Below, in pieces: positions 34,017 through 44,193 of a stretch of DNA of 64,000 bases. This stretch comes from Rhynchopus sp. YZ270_cl-10 (Eukaryota > Euglenozoa > Diplonemea > Diplonemida > Diplonemidae). Made by a program: the position numbers and the translations under genes. Within the stretch, counting starts at the first letter, position 1, and the number at the start of each line of letters is the position of its first letter. The notes beneath the pieces were generated by a model. That model made no database searches and was not told the origin of the DNA. It saw nothing but the letters and a program-made list of their open reading frames with translations. The DNA lies in NCBI GenBank assembly GCA_964035575.1, contig OZ037925.1, forward strand, positions 558,001-622,000, read 5' to 3'.

Positions 34017-34812
34017 TTACTTGCGGTCCGGGCACTCAATGGCACGGTGCTCGGGCTTCTTGCAGACGTGGCACACAGACTTGTTGGAGCACTCCTTGGC
34101 AATGTGTCCCTCCTCGAAGCAGTTGTTGCAGGTCGGCGGGTTCTCGCAGTCCTTCACCAAGTGACCGGGCTTGCGGCAGTTGTTGCACACTCTCTCGTTG
34201 GTGCAGGCGGTGGCCTGTTGTGGTTGTGTGATGGTTGTAGTGTGGACATAGGGGAATATTTTCGCTTGGATTATGGTTACGAAGTAAAGAAGGCAAAGAA
34301 ACAAAGAGGGATGTGTGTGAATGTGTGCATGTCATACCAGATGTCCCCACTGCTTGCAGTTGTGGCACAGACCGTTGAAGGAGCGCATCGCCTCCTGTTG
34401 TGGTGGGTGTTGTGTTGAAAGTGCGAAATGAAAAATGCAAAATTAAAAAAAGTTGGGGAATGAATGTGTCTTGCTGTGCACACATCACTCACATCGACGA
34501 TGTGCCACATCTTTTCACAAGAGTTGTTGTCTATTCTCTTCAATATTGAAAGGGCTTCAAACCAACCCCACTGGAAGCAATGAAACATACGGCACGGTCC
34601 TCCTCAGTCAGCTCAGGGCAGTTTCTCTTCAGGTGTCCCTTCTCTCCGCACTTCAGGCAGGCCTTGTCAGCCTTGGCGGTGTCAGAGCGTGCTCCACGGG
34701 ATCCACGTCCTCCACGTCCCCTGGCGCCACGTCCACGGCCTCCGTCTCCCTGGGGGCAGTCTCTCTTCAGGTGTCCAACCTCTCCGCATGTGTGGCAAGC
34801 CTTGTCAGACAT
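34017..34812 (-). CDS. Six-knuckle CCHC zinc-finger protein (CNBP/HexBP-like), copy C
   Basis: Exons 34812-34591, 34394-34338 and 34214-34017, phase 0, 158 aa. Exon 1 is identical in protein to copies A and B. The last exon resembles B but reads AKECSNKSVCHVC..AIECPDRK. Intron lengths equal those of B. The PPCDC gene lies between B and C. The duplicated segment (about 33993-34930 against 30950-31890) therefore copied one CCHC gene with its flanks past that gene, or PPCDC arrived in between. Confidence 0.9.
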
Positions 34813-35554
34813 TTTAAAGTTGGTTGGTGTTGAAAAGAGATGGAATGCTGTGTGGTGGTTGTGGTAGTGTTTTATTGGGGCTTTGGGAGGGGGTGGGCAA
34901 GCAAATAATCACAAACTTATTGCGACTGCAGTGCTACGCGATTACCGTGTACCCTGGTCACGTGCAAAAGAACATACTATTTGCATGTTACTTTGAAAGG
35001 CGTGTTACAGCATGCTTTTGTATGTAGGTGGGCGAGTCACAGGAAACTAAGGATGGATGTACTTTATTTTATGGCAAAGTGGACACAACAATATCCCAGG
35101 CACATTACTTGAGAAGGGAGGCCGCCTGGGGCACGCGAAGGAACAGATATTTCACTGTTGCCACAGAGTAAAAACAACACATACAAAAAAAGAAAGAAAT
35201 ATCAGAAGAAAAATATCTCGTGTGTGCAAAATGTCTGCACATTTGAAGTACTTTTTCTTGTTGCGAGAGCATTCCAAAAAAAGGGGAACACAGCGAAAAA
35301 ACGTTTTGGTGGTCCCACTCGTATCAAACAAAAGCAGTGGTCCTGTTCGTGCCTGCTATTCGAGGCTAAAAAGAAAGTTGAAATTGCAAAAAATAGTTCC
35401 AAAAATAAATAAAGGAAAACAAAACTATAAACCATTAAAGGATTAACGACAAAGAAACGTTGTCGTTGTTTTGTGCTTTCTTTGCGTCGCCAACTCGCGT
35501 GTGCGTGTAGCCACTTGAGACGAGACACGTGCACTATTGTTGTGGAATAAACAC
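34813..35554. other. Intergenic stretch between CCHC copy C and the protease gene
   Basis: The first 120 bp match the upstream region of copy B. The remainder is A-rich with no recognised gene and probably includes the protease 3' UTR. Confidence 0.5.
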
Positions 35555-36523
35555 TCAAACAATCGGATGGGAGGGGGAGTTCTTGAGGAGGCACTGGTTG
35601 GTGCCACGGGCAAGGCGGATGTATCCAGACTCTCCCCAGCCAGATGCCCAGGAGTTCTTCACAATCCAGTAGTCGGGGGTCACTCCGACGGCGAGGACTC
35701 CGTGGTCAAGCTGGCGGGACTCGCAGTTGTCCATCACTCCACCCTGGTATGTCTGCCACGAGGTCGCGTCAACGGCGATCGAGATCGGTCCGTTGGTCAT
35801 CATCCAGGTCGCCATCTCGTCCTCGTCGTGGGCAAGGTCCTTGTAGCTGCTGATGGTGGAGCCCACCTTCATCGACGACTCGTACTTGCAGCTTCCGGTG
35901 ATTCCTCCTCCGCTGGTGTACGGGTAGGCCTCCTCAGTCACGATGTCTCCGTTGTGGTTGTCCAGAAGCCACTGGAACGCGTTGTCCATCAGACCTCCGT
36001 TGCACCCAGCGTCGACCTTGTCGCACGACACAAGCTCCTGCTCGGACACCGAGGTCAGGGTGTTGTCCTTCGACCACTGTCCCTCAATTCCTCCAGTCGA
36101 GGAGAACGCCCAGCACGATCCGCACTGTGCCTGGTTCTTCACGTGAGTCACACGGTTCTGGGTCCTCCAGTCCACGGAGTCCGCCTTCACCTTCAGGATC
36201 TGGGACTCGGTGTACTGCTTCTTCGGGGACTCCTTGGCTGGTACGCTCAGGGTGTGGTACGCCTTGAACTCCTCCTCAGTCAGGTCGGTGAACTGGTTCA
36301 TTCCGTGGCGCACTCCAGTCTTTGATCCGGCTTCACGCTCAGCAGCCTTCAGCATGTTCTTCTTGAAGACGGCACGGCGGGCAGACTCGTCGGCACCGCT
36401 GTACTGCTTTCCGTAGGTCTGCTTGAAGTTCGCCCACAGCAGGCCCTCGTTCATCTCCACGTACGATGCGGGCAGGGCAGTAGAGGCTGCCGCCATGGCG
36501 AGGACGGACAGAGCGGTCTTCAT
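35555..36523 (-). CDS. Cathepsin L-like papain-family cysteine protease
   Basis: A 322-aa secreted or lysosomal protease precursor (family C1). A signal peptide covers residues 1-19. An I29-type inhibitory propeptide follows (about 28-90, NQFTDLTEEEFKAYH). The mature enzyme starts around 110-117. The catalytic set is complete: oxyanion Gln131, Cys137 in QCGSCWAF, His274 in LDHGVLAVG and Asn290 in IVKNSWASGWGESGY. GCNGGLMD is also present. Mature length is normal, with no C-terminal extension of the trypanosomatid type. ATG 36523 precedes the signal peptide. CCTAAG ends 7 nt upstream and could be a leader acceptor. The frame opens further upstream without an apparent signal. Confidence 0.95.
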   Translation of the reverse strand: MKTALSVLAMAAASTALPASYVEMNEGLLWANFKQTYGKQYSGADESARRAVFKKNMLKAAEREAGSKTGVRHGMNQFTDLTEEEFKAYHTLSVPAKESPKKQYTESQILKVKADSVDWRTQNRVTHVKNQAQCGSCWAFSSTGGIEGQWSKDNTLTSVSEQELVSCDKVDAGCNGGLMDNAFQWLLDNHNGDIVTEEAYPYTSGGGITGSCKYESSMKVGSTISSYKDLAHDEDEMATWMMTNGPISIAVDATSWQTYQGGVMDNCESRQLDHGVLAVGVTPDYWIVKNSWASGWGESGYIRLARGTNQCLLKNSPSHPIV

Positions 36524-36726
36524 TTTGTGTCTTAGGAGTTGTGGCTTGGCTGGAAGGTGAGGGTGTGGCGGGTTTATGAGGGCGAATGTGAGGGAGAGGC
36601 AAGAGGGTAGGAACAGACAAACATAAGGGGTAAACGCAGGGCATTTTGTATTCATAGCTGCTTGGCACCAACGTGCAGTGCTGTATACCACTCTATTAAA
36701 CAAAAAGAGAATGGGTTGATAGGCTA

Positions 36727-37121
36727 GTTGACGCCACGGGTCGGTTTAGGAAATTTGTCCATTTTTCTCGAAAATCGTGTCCCATACCCCCCGATACCTC
36801 CTCAAACCCACCAAAACCCTCCCGAACTCTCTCATACCCCACCATACCCAACCATACCGCACGTTTGCCTTTTTTTTGGGGTAATCATGTCCCATACCCA
36901 GCCAAACCCTGCCACACCGTGCCAGAAAGTGCCAAAAAACCCCACCAAACCGTGCCATACCCGTGCCACACTGTGCCACACCATGCCATACTGCGCCACA
37001 CTGTGCCATACCCTGCCATACCGTGCCATAACCTGCCCTACCCTCACTGACCCTCTCAAACCCCCCAAATCCACCCAAATCCTCTCAAACCCTGCCAAAC
37101 CCAAGTGTCCGTGACGTCAAC
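36727..37121. mobile_element. Candidate MITE with GTTGACG-YCACGG termini
   Basis: Ends are inverted repeats (left GTTGACGCCACGG, right read inwards GTTGACGTCACGG), each next to TA inside a short GGCTAG/CTAGCC palindrome. TA could be the target duplication. The interior is a degenerate 10-bp periodic repeat of CCRTGCCATA type with no gene. The family is not recognised. Confidence 0.5.
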
Positions 37122-37510
37122 TAGCCAAGTTGAGATTACAAATCAAAACCAACAACAAAAACACCAGGCAGCCGGGCTGTAAAGTCTCTGTCGCGGGGGT
37201 CCAGGGATTACGCAGCTCCCCCAAAAATAAAAAAAGTACGTATGGATTTTCAACACGTACAATTCTAAGCAAAAACAATTAAAAACCGCGCGCGCTTCGC
37301 GCGCGCTCTCCCTGGCAAAGTTGGTTGAGAAGGGTTGTGAAAGTTCAAGAACTGGAGAAATCATCAGTCACGGCACTCAAATGTTCCTGGCGAAGCCACG
37401 GTACGCAACATTTCTTTAAAATCTTGACATAAAATGGCACTTTCGTTGGTAACAATGGTCCAGTTCCGTAAATTTTACTTCCATCTTTCGTTTCTGGCGA
37501 AGCCACGGTA
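37122..37510. other. Repeat-derived flank of the 3.1-kb transposon
   Basis: Includes a CGCGCGCGCTTCGCGCGCG palindrome. From about 37380 it holds a 130-bp module (GGCGAAGCCACGGTACGCAA twice) that recurs inside the small element at 40020-40160. No gene. Confidence 0.6.
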
Positions 37511-39380
37511 AAGGGGGAGCAGACCTATTATTACACCTTAAAAAAAATTTTTTTCCTGAAAAATCCCAAAAAAGTTTAACTTTTGAAAAGTTTAATGACC
37601 TATTATTACAGTGCTATTTAAGCGCTATTTAGGCGTAAATTCTTACGCCTAATAGAAGAGGTACCTCTTGTATTAGCCCCCCCAGTAAGGCTTAACTTCG
37701 ACACGTTGAAGGCCCTGCAATTTTTTCAGGGTACAAAAAAAAAAAAAAAGTAGGCCGAAAGCAGTGTCGTGTATCCTCGGGTAACTACACTAATACAACC
37801 AAGTTCTTTTGGTAGTCACTTTTTGAGCACTAGTGGCGGATGCTGAAAAAACCAAGATTCCCCTGAAAGTTTTATATATTTTTTTCAACTCCAGGGAAAT
37901 AGCTCCATATACCGAATTATGCGACATCGCATAATTCTGGATTTTTTGGGGGGAAAAAAAAAAAAAAAAAAAAAAAAAGAGGGGATTTTTGGGCACTTTT
38001 GGGGGGCCCTCGCCCGCGGATTCCCAGATCTCCCAGATGACTGGAATGATGGAACCTTAAAATTTTCGCTCGCTGCGCTTGCAGATGTGCCGTACCCCTT
38101 ATTTTTTTTTGCCTGCGGCGCCATTTTCCTTTTTTGCTCCGCAAAAAAGGGTTTGTTGAGTGACTGTGTGGTTGTAAACCAGCATTTTTACACCGTACCC
38201 TATTTTTTTTTCGCCTGCGGAGCCATTTATTTTTTTCCATACGGTTAGTGGAACGTAAGGTGCAAGACCAAGCTCCGTAATAAGGGATTACATTCCGTTT
38301 TTGGTTATCTCGCAAATTGACCTTTCGCCTCTCCACTCAGTGAGGCTTGCGCGAAGCGCAACGACCGCTTTCGACCGGGCGGAAAAAATTTTTCGTTTTC
38401 GCATAATTCCTGATTTTGGAGGAAAACCAAGCTATTTCCCTGTTCAACTCTCAAAAAAAAAAAAAAAAAACAATGTCACTTATTCTGTACCAACGTATGA
38501 TGAGGCCAGGGATTACGCTCCACGTGTGGAACGTATGGAAATCCATACGTGAATTGTTTTTGAAAAGGTGGAATCCATACGTGTCCATACGTGTCCATAC
38601 GTAGGTAATTTGGGTTTTGGATTGGGGCTGGGGTGGGGTAGGTGAGGAGTGGGGCTCCGCCCCCACCTCTCACCTACCCCCTACAGAATTCTATTTGTAG
38701 GAGACAATTTTCTATTTTACCGGAAAAGGAGCATGCAGCATGGCGAAAGAAAAAAAGTAGCGTACCGTGCGCCTCGTGCGCCTGGGGCGCTAGATTGCAA
38801 TACACCCTTCCCGTGACATAATAGGCAATTTTAAGCGCAATTTTTAGAAATGTTGCGTAAAGGGGGGGTAGACCTATTATTACAGTAGACCTATTATTCC
38901 GTAATAATAGGTCCACCGCTTTTGGCCTTTTATTTAAAGTTTAACTTTTGAAAGTTTAAAAAATTTTAAGTTTAACTGTAATAATAGGTGTGACCCTAAG
39001 GTGGTAGGGTGGGTTGGCGGTGTGAGAACCATGCGTGGGCCACACACGGCATGCGTTTGGCAACCACACGTTGTGGTTAACGCCTGCATAGCATGTGCAG
39101 AGCGTTGTGTGTAACGCAAAGACACAAAGGGGTTTGCCCATGGGGACGAGTTTGAGCAGCCCACCGAAGGTGGGCTGCGTTTGGTAACCACTCGTTCCCT
39201 TGCTTGGGTTCCTTTTTTGCGTTTGGTAACCTCGTAGCCTTGCTTGGGTTCCTTTCGTTGCGTACAGATCGGTTGCGTTGTGCTGGTTGTGTTTGTTGCC
39301 ACATGTTCGTGGGTACCTGTTGGTTTCTTTTCAGATCTTTGCATACCACGATCAAGAGGGAGTGGTAAGGATTAGCAAAA

Positions 39381-39593
39381 CTAAATTGCATCAAGGATAC
39401 AACTGAGCTCGTTGTCGCTGTCGATCTCCAAAGGCTCTATCACATCGTGATCGAGGTCAACGACAGGGATCGGCTCATCTTCCATCTCCACATCCACATC
39501 CAGAGACTCATCCAGAGACTCATCCAGATCCACGTATTGAGGTTCTGGTTTAGGCGGTGCAGACACAATCACAGGAGAGTCAGAGCCAGACAT
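39381..39593 (-). CDS. Small acidic protein inside element A, hypothetical
   Basis: A 70-aa frame with ATG at 39593, rich in Asp, Glu, Val and Pro. It contains a tandem DESLDESLDVDVEMEDE and several V/I-rich cores next to acidic runs (PVVDLDHDV, VIEPLEI), which resemble SUMO-interacting motifs. No homology is recognised. It sits between the inverted arms of a transposon, so it may be captured host coding DNA or chance. Confidence 0.3.
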   Translation of the reverse strand: MSGSDSPVIVSAPPKPEPQYVDLDESLDESLDVDVEMEDEPIPVVDLDHDVIEPLEIDSDNELSCILDAI

Positions 39594-39799
39594 GTTTTAA
39601 AAGTTGGAATGATTTTGTCTTGTAATCCTGACAGGACTATTGACTATGTGGGGGCGGTAAGGGTGGAATAGGTGTAATAGGTGTAATAGTGGTTAAATAG
39701 CGCTTAAATAGCACTGTAATAATAGGTCATTTAACTTTTCAAAAGTTAAACTTTTTTGGGATTTTTCAGGAAAAAAAAAATTTTTAAGGTGTAATAATA

Positions 39800-40590
39800 C
39801 AGGGTTCTAGGTCCAAATAAAAAAAACGGAAACGGAAAAGGTGCTGCAAAAAAAAAATTTCCGCGCTGCGCGCGGAAAATGTACCTCCCGACAACAGCCT
39901 CAAAAAATGATTACTCCAACGACAATGATGCTACCCATCCAAGAATGGGTGGCACGAAAGAATCGTGCGCTTATCAGTAACCTCAGTACATTTACAAAAA
40001 GAAACGACGCTCATGACACCCAAAGGTTCGTGGCGAAGCCACGGTACGCAACATTTCTAAAATGTTGGCATAGAATAGCACTTTCGTTGGTAATTATCGT
40101 CATTTTCCGTAAATTTTGCTTCCGTATTTTGCTAAAACGAAAGTTTCTGGCGAAGCCACGGTACGCAACATTTCAAAAAAAAATCACTTAAAATTGCAGA
40201 TTTTTACTGACAAACTATGTCATGGGAAAGGGTGAGTTGCAATCTTGCGCCGCAGGCGCACGGTACGCTACTTTTTTGCTTTCGCTTCGCTGCATGCTTC
40301 CTTTTCCTTCGGCGTTTGACCACTTGAGTCGAGTTCTCCCACGGTGTGCCCTTGAGCCCCCTCGGGTTTCGCGAGCGCTTTCCTTCTGAATGCGAGCATT
40401 TTTGTATGGGAAATTGAGATTTTGGGTAGCAAAAAATTCTGTTGTGAGCTGAGTGTAGGAGGGACCCCCGTTACTGGGATTTTTTTCTTTGGGGGGATCC
40501 AAAAAAAATCCCCCCCCCCAAAAAAAAAAAAAATCCGAATTTAACGGAAAAGGTGCCGCACCTTTTCCGTTCCCTATACCTAGGACCCTG
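39800..40590. mobile_element. Nested element B with CAGGG termini and 7-bp target duplication
   Basis: It begins CAGGGTTCTAGGT and ends in the inverse of CAGGGTCCTAGGT, with a further inverted match GGAAACGGAAAAGGTGC. AATAATA flanks both sides (39793-39799 and 40591-40597). Removing it and one flank restores the right arm of element A exactly as predicted from the left arm. Termini and duplication length recall hAT or P-type elements. No transposase is present in 791 bp. Confidence 0.8.
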
Positions 40591-40612
40591 AATAATAGGT
40601 CTGCTCCCCCTT

Positions 40613-41788
40613 TATCTCTGACCGAGTTGCAGGGTAGTCCACGGGAGAAACTCGGTTCAGGGTTTTAACTTTAACATTCTCCGAGAACCCAACGAGGAGT
40701 GAGCCAGGCAAAAGTAGCGTACCGTGCGCCTGCGGCGCAAGCAGGCATCCCACCCTTCCCATGACATAGTTTGGCTGTAAATAAAGCGCCGTGGTATGCG
40801 CAATATTTGAAATGTTGCGTACCGTGGCTTCGCCAGGGACCTTTGTTGTTATAAATGTACTGAGCTTACTGATAAGACAGGTGTGACACCCACTACGGCT
40901 TGTGGGTCACCAGTGGCTACAAAGCTACCAATGCTGTTTGTGTTGAAATACACGTGTGTGGGACAGGAGGAGTTTTTTGGTAACCGAGTTTTCAAAAATG
41001 ACCAAAACCTGTATTAATACCTGAAAGCTTCTCCCTGTGATTTGCTGCACCCGCGCGCGCGAAGCGCGCGCGGGCTCGGGAAGGTCAATTTTTTTTTTTT
41101 TTTTTTTTTTTTACTTCGACAAAACTGTGGACAGACTTTGTCGATGGTTGAAGGCCCTGAAGTTCGACAAATCTAAAAAAAAAATATGGGTGGATTTTGG
41201 CAAAATCCGTTTATCTCTGACCGAGTTGCAGGGTAGTCCACGGGAGAAACTCGGTTCAGGGTTTTAACTTTAACATTCTCCTGTGATCCACTGTGACCAT
41301 TTGGACAGAGCTCGTAGAACCCAACGAGGAGTGAGCCAGGCAAAAGTAGCGTACCGTGCGCCTGCGGCGCAAGCAGGCATCCCACCCTTCCCATGACATA
41401 GTTTGGCTGTAAATAAAGCGCCATGGTATGCGCAATATTTGAAATGTTGTGTACCGTGGCTTCGCCAGGGACCTTTGTTGTTATAAATGTACTGAGCTTA
41501 CTGATAAGACAGCTGTGATACCCACTACGGCTTGTGGATCACCAGTGGCTACAAAGCTACCAATGCTGCTTGTGTTGAAATACACGTGTGTGGGACAGGC
41601 GGAGTTTTTTGGCTGACCGAGTTTTCAAAAATGACCAAAACCTATATAAACCCCCTGAGAGCTTCTCCCTGTGATTTGCTGCACCCGCGCGCGCGAAGCG
41701 CGCGCGGGCTCGGGGAAGTCAATTTTTTTTTTTTTTTTTACTTCGACAAAACTGTGGACAGACTTTGTCGATGGTTGAAGGCCCTGAA
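40613..41788. repeat. Two-copy direct duplication, about 0.55-0.58 kb per unit
   Basis: Units 40613-41161 and 41212-41788 start TATCTCTGACCGAGTTGCAG. They share an AAGTAGCGTACCGTGCGCC module, a CGCGCGCGAAGCGCGCGCG palindrome and a poly-T tract. Copy 2 has an extra segment of about 28 bp after TTAACATTCTC. The short ORFs in it are not conserved between copies. Confidence 0.9.
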
Positions 41789-41918
41789 AAATTGAGACGG
41801 CAGGAAAAACCCCACCACCAGGGCAGAGATAATTGCGAGACGCAATCATACATGGAGCAATATGCCAGAGATTACCACGTACACGGGAAAAAAAGGCAAT
41901 TGTCCTTGTGCAAATATC

Positions 41919-43897
41919 TCATTCCTCCTCAGTGTCAGAAGGGAACGGTTCTATTTCAGGAGGAGAATCGCTCTCATTTCTCGGAGGAGAATCACTCAAC
42001 TGTTCCTTGTCCACCTCACCCGGCGTGATGCGCGACACCCCACGCACGCTGACCTCCTCAGGCATGCCGAGTGTCACTTCAGGAATATTCAGTAACTTAT
42101 TGACGAGCCCAAACGTTAAGTGTGCATGAAGAGCTCTTCGGTGAGGTTTGCTGTTGATGATGGTCATAATACCATGGCGCCACCCTCCGCCAATGACAAC
42201 CCATTGGCGGCTATCCTTGTTTGTCACATGTCGGAATGACATCTTGAGCGTGTCAAATTGACCATGACATGAATTCTCCTCACTTTCGACACCACATAAC
42301 AGCAGAAAATTAGACACATCTTCCTTATCATAGAAGGTAAGCCCGTTCTCCTCACAACGCGTTCTTGTTTTCACAATGTGAGCAACTCCCACAGGATTGT
42401 TTGGCCCTCGCACATACTCGCGTTTACAAACTACACATGCGTTACCCAATATGTCTGATATGCGCCTTTTCCTGTCGGTTGCTGTCGTCTTATTTGAAGA
42501 CAGTTCGCTGGTCGTGACGTGATCTGGCAAATACTGTCTGTACAAGACAAAACGTTTCTGCAACATCCCATCAACAATAAAAGAGTTGTCACCAAGTGCA
42601 CCGCCACCACCGCCTCCACCCTGCTGTTGAGCTTCCATCGCCAGCGTCTTCTGCCTCTGCGCCTCCTCCAGCTGCTTCATCACGCTCTGTAGGTGTGTGG
42701 AAAGTGAATGTATAAAACTAGAAACAACAAAATAAAAAACATAGTTCCACCACACTGTGCATCACCACTGCCGACATTGCAACCCCAACACACACATGTT
42801 GCGAATGGGTGATGCTGGAATAATAAAATAAAATAGGTGTGGAAAGCAAGTAGACCACTCGCCGTGCCTCCAAAAGGCCTGAGGTTCCCTACGCCACACA
42901 GACAGTACAACCACATGTAATGACTCAACTCAAAGGTTAAGTGAATAGAAACTACAAAGAGTTCTACACGACACACACATGTTGCGAATGGGTCATGCTA
43001 GAAAGATAAAATAAAAATGGGTGTGGAAAGCAAGGGTCATACCTTCAGCTGATCCTTGAGGTCGGCGATTTTCGTGGTATAGGTCTGTACAATTACTGGG
43101 TCGTCACCTGTGTAGATGACTTCGCCAAAGCTCTTAACAAAACCCTCTTTACCTTTTGCAAACTCTGCGAGACCCTGTTTATTCATGGATTGGATCTCCT
43201 CCTGCAGAACCTTCTTCTCTGCCTCCAGGCCATTGACCTCCTTCTTGGCATCTTCGAGGTCATTGCGAGCTGTACCACCAGACATGGTTGGGGAAAGGGG
43301 GTGATCAGATGCGTCTGCGGGTTGTTGTAGAGACGGCGCAGGTTGTACTGATGCTGAGGACATCGGTGCCTGACACTGGAGTAAATGCGTTAAATAATCA
43401 CCGGGGATGACCTTCCCGCAACGAGGACACTGGCCAGGCATAAGGATTGGGATGTGTGTAGGGAAGGGAAAAGGAAAGGGAAAGGGAATAGGGGTGGGGT
43501 ATATGATGGAGAGAAAGTTGTACTCCTGTCAGTGGGATGATATAGGTGTGTGATGAGGAGGTGGGTACATGGAAAAAGAGTAAAAAGGGTGGGGGACTGG
43601 GGCTTTTGTTTATCATCCTCCTCTGTTCCTAACTCACAACAAACATGTCCCTCACCACTTCGCCAGTTGTAAAAGCTGGTGCCTGCCTTGGGAACAGGAA
43701 CACACAAGTGTGTATGGGGTCTAACATGTGCACATCACTACCTAGCGTTTGACCACAACCTTGGGGTTCCCTGCACATTTGCTTCTGCAACACATCACCG
43801 TCACTATCTTGCTCCCAACACTCCCACTCGAACTCACATCTCGGGCTGAAGCCCCTCGAGGAACCTTCGGTTCTGAGTCTCTTGTCTTGTCGGACAT
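41919..43897 (-). CDS. Zinc-finger, coiled-coil, HNH endonuclease protein, four exons
   Basis: Model: exons 43897-43838, 43682-43638, 43429-43043 and 42686-41919. All junctions are phase 0 (donors GTGAGT, GTGAGT, GTATGA; acceptors GGCAG, GCCAG, TACAG), giving 419 aa. A zinc finger (C36, C39, H50, C54; CPRCGK..THLLQC) is completed at the exon 2/3 junction. A coiled coil (about 90-185) runs unbroken across the exon 3/4 junction. A Gly-run precedes an HNH-type nuclease core: Cys248/Cys251, His267 in AHIV, Asn290 and His305 in CHGQFD. It presumably nicks or cuts DNA. An acidic tail ends the protein. The start lies 11 bp after the ATPase stop, so it may belong to the viral element although it is spliced. 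Host origin is the alternative. Confidence 0.65.
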
Positions 43898-44193
43898 CTT
43901 TCCTGTTATCATCCTGGAAATACAATCTCATCAAAGTTCCTTCGATACTTTAGTTCGGGAACAATAGGCTGGTTATCGATCATGACGAAGTTGTACCGGG
44001 GAAGACCATCAAACAAACTGTTGAACTGATCAGGCTTAAGGTCGCTGCATGAAGTCGCTATCATTCGCCTCTCCTTCTTGTTGAGTTTGAACAGCAGGAA
44101 GCAGCTGCAGTTCTGTCGTATCACCTTTGGGGTGTCAAAGAAGCTCTGGCTCAAGTAGACTGGTGAGATGTTGCGATGCCGTCCACGTACATA

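Larger units (their letters stand above)
37511..40612. mobile_element. TA-flanked transposon (element A), 3.1 kb including a nested insertion
   Basis: Termini are perfect inverted repeats starting AAGGGGGAGCAGACCTATTA, flanked by TA at 37509-37510 and 40613-40614. This is typical of Tc1/mariner-type targets. The inverted arms extend more than 110 bp (37511-37630 against about 39690-39799), and the right arm is split by a second element at 39800-40590. No transposase frame is visible, so it is non-autonomous. The interior has an orphan related left terminus (38860) after TA, a block shared with the satellite spacer (39017-39190), a block shared inverted with element D (38505-38735), and a small acidic ORF. 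Confidence 0.8.
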
